Assembly (NCBI RefSeq): GCF_032854445.1
Contig: NC_088303.1
Span: forward strand, 24,531,265 to 24,595,264
Direction of reading: 5' to 3'
Origin: Liolophura sinensis
Lineage: Eukaryota > Mollusca > Polyplacophora > Chitonida > Chitonidae
Length of the DNA stretch: 64,000 nucleotides
The notes beneath the pieces are model-generated. The model did no database searches, was not told the DNA's origin, and saw only the letters and a program-made list of their open reading frames with translations. A program made the position numbers and the translations under genes. Positions 56,640 through 64,000 of this stretch are shown here, one piece after another; position 1 is the stretch's first letter, and the number at the start of each line of letters is the position of its first letter.

Positions 56640-59600
56640 GCCGAATACCAAGAGAGTTAGCAGAGAAAGCCTTTGTAATTAGATCTGTTTGCTGGATGAT
56701 CCGACTACCATCAGAACTTTTATTGAGGATAAAGAGGCTGATACCTTAGAAGCAGCGGCCACTATGGCCGATACTAACACGGTTACACATAAGGTCTCAT
56801 TTTAGATAAAGCCGTCTTCATTTAGAAAGCCTCAACCCTTTTCCGGCAGTTCATTTAACTCAAGTTCAGGCCCACCGAAACAGACTCAAAATTTTGACAA
56901 ATCAGGTGAGCAAAGAAGACCTGTTAATTCAAACACTACTCAACGAAGGTCTGACCATACATTTACTGATAGGCAGTTTAGCAGGGTTACATGTAATTAT
57001 TGTAGGAAGCCAGGCCATGTTATGTCAAATTGTTATGCTTTAAAGAGAAGGCAAGAACAGGAGTGTGGCTCCAAGCCTACTGGTTTGTGCGTTACTGCTA
57101 AAAAGTCTGATATAGTGAACAATGTTGATGCATTTGATTATGTTAAAACTCCGCCAGTAGATTGTACACAGAATTCACAACATAATGTTATGAAACTTTT
57201 CGAGCCATTTATTTGTGACGATAAAGTCTCACTTAAAAGTGACATGTCTTGTGATACAAAGATCAGGGTATGAAGAGATACTGGAGCTTCTCAGTCTTTA
57301 TTGTTACAAGATGTTTTGCCATTTTCTGATGAATCATATTCTGGATCAAATGTATTAATTATCGGTGTAAGCTCTGGTGAATTTGAATCTGTGCCTCTTC
57401 ACAAAGCTTACTTGTCATTAGATATTATTTCGGGTCCTGTTACTGTCGGCATTAGGCCTACTTTGCCTTCTAAAGGGATTCATCTACTACTTGGCAATGA
57501 TCTTGCTGGTGACAAAGTAATGGTTAATCCTATTGTGACTGATAAACCTTGTTTAAATCAAACTGTTGATCCTGTTGAGAGAGAAAGTCCAGATTTGTAT
57601 CCCTCTTGTGCTGTAACGAGGTCTATGTCAAACAAACTTTCTGATAACGGCAAAAACACAGTAACGGACTTACAAGATACATTTCTTACACAAATGTTTA
57701 CTCAAGGCGACTGCATTGATAATGATGAATCAGACCATTGCACACCCAGTGACATATCACATGTTTCTAAACATCAGATTGTGACTGAACAGCATAAAGA
57801 CCCAGAAATTTCATGTTTGTTTGAAAGAGCTCTCGATGATTGTGTTATTTCATCTGAACCTGTGTGTTATTATGTCAAGTCTGATATACTTATGCATAAA
57901 TAGAGACCACCTGATGTATCAGTTGATGATGACTGGGCTGTTAAACATCAGATTGTTGTACCTGAGGCATACAGAACTGAAATTTTATGTATGGCTGGTC
58001 ACCTGGGTGTTAACAAGACCTACTACAGGATACTGAACCGCTTCTTTTGGCCAGGATTAAAGGGAGATGTAACCCAGTTTTGTAAATCATGTCATACATG
58101 CCAGGTAGTGGGTAAGCCTAATCAGACCATTCCTAAGGCACCATTAGAGCCTGTACCAGCTTTTCAAGAGCCATTCAGCAGGATATTGATTGATTGTGTA
58201 GACCCTCTACCTAAGACGAAGCCTGGAAATCAGTATGTGTTAACTATTATGTGTACAGCAACCAGATTTCCTGAGGCTGTTCCTTTAAGGAATATAAACA
58301 CCAAGTCTGTTGTCAAAGCTATAACAAAAGTTTTTTACTCTGTTTGGTTTACCCAAATCCATACAGTCTGATCAAGGTTCAAACTTCATGTCTGGTATTT
58401 TTCAGCAAGTTACGTACCAGTTAGGCATTAAACAATACAAGTCTTCTGCCTACCACCCAGAAAGTCAAGGTGCAATTGAAAGATTTAACCAAACATTAAA
58501 GAACATGATAAAGACTTATTGTTATGACATAGAGAAAGACTGGGATGAAGGTATTCCATTTCTTATGTTTGCTGTTCGAGAGTCAGTACAAGAATCATTG
58601 GGTTTCACAAGGAACAGTTTCTCAATGATGACACAAGTAATGTAAATCTGTTGGATTATGTATCGGATTTAAGCTTGTCAGGGCTTGAGAATTGGCTAAA
58701 GCCAATCTTGAATGTACTCAGAAGAATATGAAACGTAGATATGACGAGAAATCTGTTCTTCGGTCATTTCAACCTGGTCAGAAAGTTTTAGTACTGTTAC
58801 CTGTACCTAGTAAAAAGCTTTGATGTCAGATATTTTGGTCCATATGTTGTTGACAAAAAGCTGAGTGAGCTTAAATATAATGTTAAAACACCTGATCGAC
58901 GCACATCAAGTCAGTTATGTCACATTAACATGTTGAAACCCTATGTAAGCAAAAATGACTCTGACAACATTGCAGTACATTCTGTTAATGTTGTTGCTGC
59001 TGACATTGACCAGAGTTGCTGTAATACAGATGACATTGGCGAACAGTTGGTTGACTCTAAGCTCAATTCTTTAAAGCTTCAGAATTCAGATGTCTTAAAA
59101 AAACTTCATTCTAAACTGCAACATCTGGAACCCATTCAGCAACAGCAACTGTCTGAACTTGTTTATGAGTTTTCACATTTGTTTCCGGATGTACCATCAA
59201 GAACTGATGTCATTTTTCACAATGTTGACGTTGGTGATGTCTCACCTATTAAACGGCACCCTTACAGGTTAAACCCAGAGAAGGCTAAGTACCTCTCTAA
59301 TGAGATTAAGTACCTGTTAGACAATGACTTTATCGAGCATAGTCACAGTAACTGGAGTTTACAATGTATTTTGGTCCCAAGCCTGATGGTACAGATAGAA
59401 TGTGTACGGATTACAGGAAAGTCAACGCAGTCACTAAATCAGACAATTATCCAACACCTCGTATTGATGACTGTGTTGACACTGTTGAAGTTTCAGCCTT
59501 TACTACGCCCGATGGACTCTTTCAAAACAAGGTAATGCCATTTGGAATGAGGAATAGCCCAGCTACGTATCAACGCCTGATAAATGAGGTCACTTCCGGC

Positions 59601-59786
59601 TTGGACGGGGTCTACATAGACAACGTCATTATCTTCACTGACACTTAGGAACAGCACATTTCCAGAATACGCCAGTTGTTTGAGAGACTTAGTCAGGCTA
59701 AACTTACCGTCAATCTTGTAAAAAGTGAATTTTGTTGTGCCACTGTCACATATTTGGGTAATGTTGTCGGCCAGGGTCAAGTTATT
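56640..59786 (+). mobile_element. Fossil Ty3/gypsy-type element, integrase before reverse transcriptase (Gmr1-like)
   Basis: Parts in order: the end of Gag with a zinc knuckle (CNYCRKPGHVMSNC, about 56,990-57,040); protease with a DTGASQSLL active-site block (about 57,275); an integrase with zinc-binding region (GHLGVNKTYYRILNRFFWPG and CKSCHTC), a catalytic core with YHPESQGAIERFNQ, and a GPY/F-type C-terminal segment ending near HINMLKPYV; then the N-terminal part of reverse transcriptase (KRHPYRLNPEKAKYLSNEI, KPDGTDRMCTDYRKVNA, MPFGMRNSPATYQRLINEV). The element stops where the inverted array fragment begins. It is broken, with several interruptions, and has no visible LTRs or envelope gene. 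Domain order matches the Gmr1 group of Ty3/gypsy elements. Long readable stretches suggest moderate age. Confidence 0.85.
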
Positions 59787-60270
59787 ACATTTTGTTACAA
59801 AGTGTGCAGTCACAAAGAGCTCTTCCAAAGGAAGACAAGTGAGTTAAAATCTATCCCTGATTTATTAAGTGCGCCCTCGCCCAAAAGCGATTCAACGTGT
59901 TTCAGACTAATTACGAATTTATTATCCCGATTATGATTGACGATGGGTTCTATCTTATTCTATCGCAGCTGGTCAAGCAAATGAAATATACTAATACATC
60001 GTTGTCATATTTAATTTTTGGCCAAGCTTGTATCACGGTCTATCTTCTCTCCAGCTGAACTCTAATGAGCAAAAATGATCGTAAATATTGACATGTTTTC
60101 ATGGGTCGTATTACGCTGATTTCGTGGCGTGCAACATTTCCTATTCGTTACAGCTTCAGTGAGTAAGCAATTGACAGTGTTACAAAGAATGCAGTGAAAA
60201 TGGTTGCACTTAATCTGTGAGTTGAAAAATGCTGGGGTTAAGTATTCGCAACTCGCGGCATTGGCATACC
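59786..60270 (-). repeat. Inverted fragment of the array unit's 3' part
   Basis: Reverse complement of the last part of an array unit (from the end of the 78-codon frame to the unit end), including tggtacaagcttggc and gttgaaccgcttttgggcga. It also contains the non-array flank gaagagctcttcgtgactgc found at 50,950-50,990, so it derives from the array's right edge, not its middle. Confidence 0.85.
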
Positions 60271-62235
60271 GCATGAACATTTGGTTGAAATGACTGAAAA
60301 CACTTTTAGTTACCCAGCAGTCTAGAAAAAGACGTTTCTGGGATTTAAACAACCCACAAAATGCACATAAATCCTCAGTTGCCAAATTGCACTTCAGCAA
60401 TCTAACCATTACAGATAAAATATCATGAGCTTATTGACGAGCTTAAAGCTAAAGTTAACCAAATTGTGATCCAAAAAATCTATTGAAGACTGACTTCAAT
60501 ATGACAGCCCACTGGAATGTTGGGAACTTAATCATGATAATGGGTAACTCACAGATGGGATTCACTAATTGCGCATAAATAAACTTCATCGAAAAACATT
60601 GCACAGGTAAAGATTGTCCTTTATAAAATTCTTTCCACGCCTTTAAAGCAAACTGATAGAACGGGGGAATAGTTTCGGCGTGAGGAATGTTCGGCCTACA
60701 AAATTGGGTACACAATTGTCTTGAAGAAATTCCAAGCTAGTAGATAGCAAAGTATCTCCAGTCGGTCTCCGTTCCATGTATAAGTCTTAAAAATGGCGGA
60801 TAAGCTTTGCACTCAGTGTTTTGAATCTTTAACCCGCCGTTTTCAAACAAGTTGTGCAACACAGATCTTTTTATACTTTCAGGCTTATTGTCCCAAAGGA
60901 ATCCAAAAATCCGTTGAGTGCCTTGCGTAAAACATTTTGTAGGTAATAGGGTACACTGTGCAACAAGCCATAACAAAGACAGAGCAACAGTGTTTATTAG
61001 TGCAGGTTTCCCCCTTAAAGTTAAGTATCTGCCGTTCCAAGAAGTTACATTTTTCTTCATTTTATTTAAATGGTATCATTTGTTTTAACGGCAGAAAAAA
61101 AGAGTTCCAAATACAATGTGCACAATAATGGCGACAAGGCACATCCTTTCTGAACACCTCTAGATAATGTAAACTTTTTGGTAATATGGCCGTTCACAAT
61201 GACTGAGCTTGATATGTCAGTATACAGTAACTCCACACAATTACAAAAGTCTGGTCCAAAATTGAAATGTTCCAGAAATTTGAACAAAAATGACCAGTTA
61301 ACACGATCAAGGGTCTTTTCTTGGTCCAGGTTGATAAAACATACACCTAAATCTTTCTGCTCAGCATAATCGTAAACATTACGTAGCAAGTGTAAAGTAT
61401 CAAAAATTGTCCTACCAGGGACATTACATGTCTGATTTTTAGAAACCACAGAATCGATTACACACCTGAGGTGATTACATAAGGCCTTTGAGATAATTTT
61501 ATAATCGACATTTAACGAACTAATAGGCCTCCAGTTCTCAATGCTCTCTGCGGTTGTCTGGATCCTTACATAATAATGTTATCAGACTGTATCGCTGCGA
61601 AGAGGTCAACGTTTCTTGTTCAAAACAAAGATTTGCGACATGTGTAAATAGTTTTCCAAAAATTGGCAAACAATCCACATAAAATTCTGCAGGAAAACCG
61701 TCAGAACCAGGAGACCGCTAATTATTCATATCTTTTACAACATGGAATAATTCTTCCTCTGTCAGCCTACCCTCACACAATAGTCTACTACTATCGCTTA
61801 ACTTAGGTAAAGATGACAAAAAATCGCACTGCCTTTCAACATCAACATCACGTTTGGAATACAATTCGCTGTAGAAGGAAGGAATACAGGACGCAATATC
61901 AGTTTGACAATTATGAGAAACGATACCATTCTTGTGGCATAAAATACTTTTGATCATTTTCTTTCTTCCCCTTCTGGCCACGCGTTGAATGAAGTAACGT
62001 GTTGGTTTCTCACCCTGGTCAAAGTGTACTGCCTTGGCCGAATAACGGCCCCACCGTGGATTAATTTCTGTAGACCATTGATTGCCTTCTTTACAAGATC
62101 TATTTGATCAGAGTTCAAAACTGGGTCTTGCTTAAGATTATTTAATTCAGCTTCTAACTGTAGAAGTTGTGACTTCTTTCTATACGCCTTTTTCACACAA
62201 TGCTGGCGGATCACATCCCTACATTCCGTTTTGAA
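60271..62235 (-). pseudogene. 3' half of a Tx1-clade LINE, inverted copy of 25,506-27,180
   Basis: Minus-strand RT pieces match the left copy almost residue for residue: the N-terminal block (MIRQHCVKKAYRKKSQLLQL), TEEELFHVVKDMNN, VPGRTIFDTLHLLRNV, INLDQEKTLDRVNW and RGVQKGCALSPLL, followed by the same jump to KKNVTSWNGRYLTLRGKPAL. The YADD region is therefore missing here too, showing that the loss predates the duplication. Unlike the left copy it keeps the segment around 60,455-60,715 (FYQFALKAWKEFYKGQS). It ends by fusing to the array fragment at about 60,271. Confidence 0.85.
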
Positions 62236-62770
62236 ATCTTGAGAAACTATTTTTTAATCTTTCTGCTTTTACGTACTGTTTTGGTCAAAAATTTCGACGG
62301 TAAACCAGTAGGCAGCACATCTTTCTCATAATCACACTTGCACGGGCTGTCTGAATGTTGTGAGTTCCATCCTCACCGAGAACATCTCCATGTACTTGGA
62401 AAAATTTGCAATATATCTTACAAGTACTTTTGTCCAATTATTTTTCATGCATATAAACTCTTTTTTGCTCATCACATTGAAACGAATTAAATGTTTTATA
62501 AAAAATTCTAATCCTTTCACCTTTTACCTCAATTGTTTCGTCGATACTAACATAAAGCTTATCAAAAACACTGTAATCAGCGGCCTCGGTAGCGTCAGTA
62601 CGCAGCGCGTCAGTCTTATAATCACAAATGAACGCTCTATCTAAAGGTCGTGAGTTCTATCCTCAGCCGGGGCTTTTATTTTGTATAAAACAGGAATGTT
62701 TCAGAAACTATTTTGAATCATTCCGATTTTTATAGTTTTGTTGATATTTTGTTCGAATCCGGACTCTAAG
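62236..62770 (+). repeat. tRNA-Met-containing repeat, inverted copy of 24,991-25,505
   Basis: Decayed tRNA-like copy (about 62,300-62,390), spacer, tRNA-Met relic, then 3' flank up to the LINE 5' end near 62,765. Confidence 0.75.
62583..62674 (+). pseudogene. tRNA-Met pseudogene with intron-like insertion
   Basis: Mirror of 25,079-25,168, with the same D-arm insertion, CTTATAA loop and ttctatc T loop. The intron (atcacaaatgaacgctct) keeps its AUGA but the anticodon no longer reads CAU, so I do not count it as functional. Confidence 0.65.
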
Positions 62771-62779
62771 GAGTGATAT

Positions 62780-64000
62780 TTTATTGTGAGGACATTTACG
62801 AAGTGGGCTACTGCCCTTCAGCAGCTAACAGTATGTCGAGACGTTTTCGCCTGCGACCAGGTCGTTGAAAACTCTGTCTGTGGCACTATCTACCAAGAAC
62901 AGCTCTGTATTTTCTACGGTAGTGCAGAGGGACTTTATTGCTGTGCTAGGTGGGATAGTAAATATAAAATCGGACCTTGTCACTTTTCAGAAAAAAACTA
63001 TTTCAAGAAAATGTTTTCTTGGGATATGGATATTCACAAGAAAAAGACATAGGATATTGTGCCTGCAAGCTCTGTGTATTTGAACCTGACGGTGCACCGT
63101 GCAATGCACTGTGAGAACAGGCATTCGGGTGTACAGGTTCCGGTGTCACAATGAACGATATGTTCTAAATTTCATCAACCTTGTCATGTTCACGTTGTCA
63201 TGTTTCTGGATAGAGATATGAGTGTCGGAAATGTGGACAAAATAGCCATAAGGCGGCGGAATGTATGTCGGTTTGGTGTTACAACTGCAATGTTTTTTCT
63301 ACGCAAAAAAATCCACACAGTGAGAAAGACTGCGAGGCATGTGCGGATCGGAGCAGCAACGTGGTCTTACGCGGCGCGGGTGAAAGTCGTAACTTCTGGC
63401 AATGCTCGGGCTACTAGAACACAAGTGAACGTTGTTATGAAAACAGAGGAAAGCCATGGTGAAAATGCCTCTGATGTTGACTCTGACGTTGACGTCGATT
63501 CTGACGTTGACGTGGGTTCTGAAGGCGGGTACCAGATAAATAACGTTGAGAACGAGGGCGATGATGTTGTGGTTGACGTTGATGACGACGTTGACGTTAA
63601 CGTAAACATGGCGGATTCTGGTGAAGGAACGAGATTATGTGCTGCCGTCTCAGGCGAAGATGCCGAACCTGTGTCTGTGGCGGTCGATTCAGGGGAGCAA
63701 GTGGTTGATTCGGCATTTTCGTCACCGGATCCTGAAATTTCTACCCAGGTAGACGGCGGAATAGTACAGCCCGATGTCCATAATGTGCGCTTACCCGAAC
63801 CAGTGAAGCAAAAGAAGTCCAAACTGATGATAGGAAGTAAAAATGAGGGCGAGCAGGATGGCGTGTCTGACCCTGCCGTAAATTGTGTGGTTTCAAGCTA
63901 TTGTATGGAAATATCTCCCTCACCGTCTGAAGATTGTGGAAGTTTCCTCCTACAGTATCGGAAGAAGAAAATCAGTCGCCTCCCGGGGAAGGGGACGTTT
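62780..64000 (+). pseudogene. 5' part of a Tx1-clade LINE (ORF1), runs off the window
   Basis: Inverted copy of 24,985-23,743. Better preserved in its acidic part: KTEESHGENASDVDSDVDVD, then NNVENEGDDVVVDVDDDVDV and an open frame continuing to KKKISRLPGKGTF at the window edge. The zinc-knuckle region (near 63,150-63,300) is frame-disrupted. The endonuclease would lie beyond the window. Confidence 0.75.

Noticed and set aside
56640-59786. Endogenous retrovirus
   Set aside because: No envelope gene or retroviral-type RT; the features fit a Ty3/gypsy retrotransposon with Gmr1-like order.

Overview
The window looks like accessory, repeat-dominated DNA of an animal, most likely a mollusc. The basis is gene architecture (a signal-peptide exon plus split C-type-lectin exons with GT-AG introns), nuclear-type tRNA genes, several copies of a tRNA-derived SINE whose 3' tail style I associate with molluscs, and LINE, DIRS and Ty3/gypsy families common in invertebrates. 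The species cannot be named. There is a 200-base assembly gap at 2,624-2,823.

Layout. 1-2,623 is the left arm of a long inverted repeat whose partner is 51,007-53,868. 2,824-6,850 holds minisatellites and SINE pieces. 8,060-11,816 (minus strand) holds the only host protein gene I can support: a small secreted C-type lectin with TATA box, four exons, a stop in exon 3 and a probable frameshift in exon 4. About 12,000-14,091 is a fossil DIRS-type (tyrosine recombinase) retroelement. 14,150-15,640 is a tRNA-Met-containing repeat plus the 3' end of a Tx1-clade LINE. 16,048-21,670 is a near full-length but decayed I/Nimb-type LINE inserted, with a 10-bp target duplication, into an older dispersed repeat. 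22,750-27,690 is an odd composite: the 5' half of a Tx1-clade LINE on the minus strand, a tRNA-Met repeat, then the 3' half of a Tx1 LINE on the plus strand.

The centrepiece is 28,203-50,945: nine head-to-tail copies of a 2,536-2,538-bp unit. Each carries one well-formed elongator tRNA-Met(CAU) gene with an 18-nt intron at the canonical 37/38 position, flanked by two decayed relatives of the same gene, a long non-coding spacer and a 21-bp minisatellite. 53,869-56,639 is intergenic with SINE pieces. 56,640-59,786 is a fossil Ty3/gypsy element with integrase ahead of reverse transcriptase (Gmr1-like order). 59,786-64,000 is an inverted, shortened copy of the block 23,743-27,180 plus the end of one array unit.

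How it fits together: Tx1-clade LINE pieces lie against tRNA-Met repeats in three places, and two junctions fall at nearly the same point of the repeat, a few dozen bases upstream of a tRNA-like copy. That suggests a LINE lineage specialised for a tRNA-Met repeat, in the manner of known Tx1-clade families that target multicopy RNA genes. The tRNA-Met unit has also been amplified into an array kept nearly uniform by recent unequal exchange, and inverted duplications have rearranged the neighbourhood.
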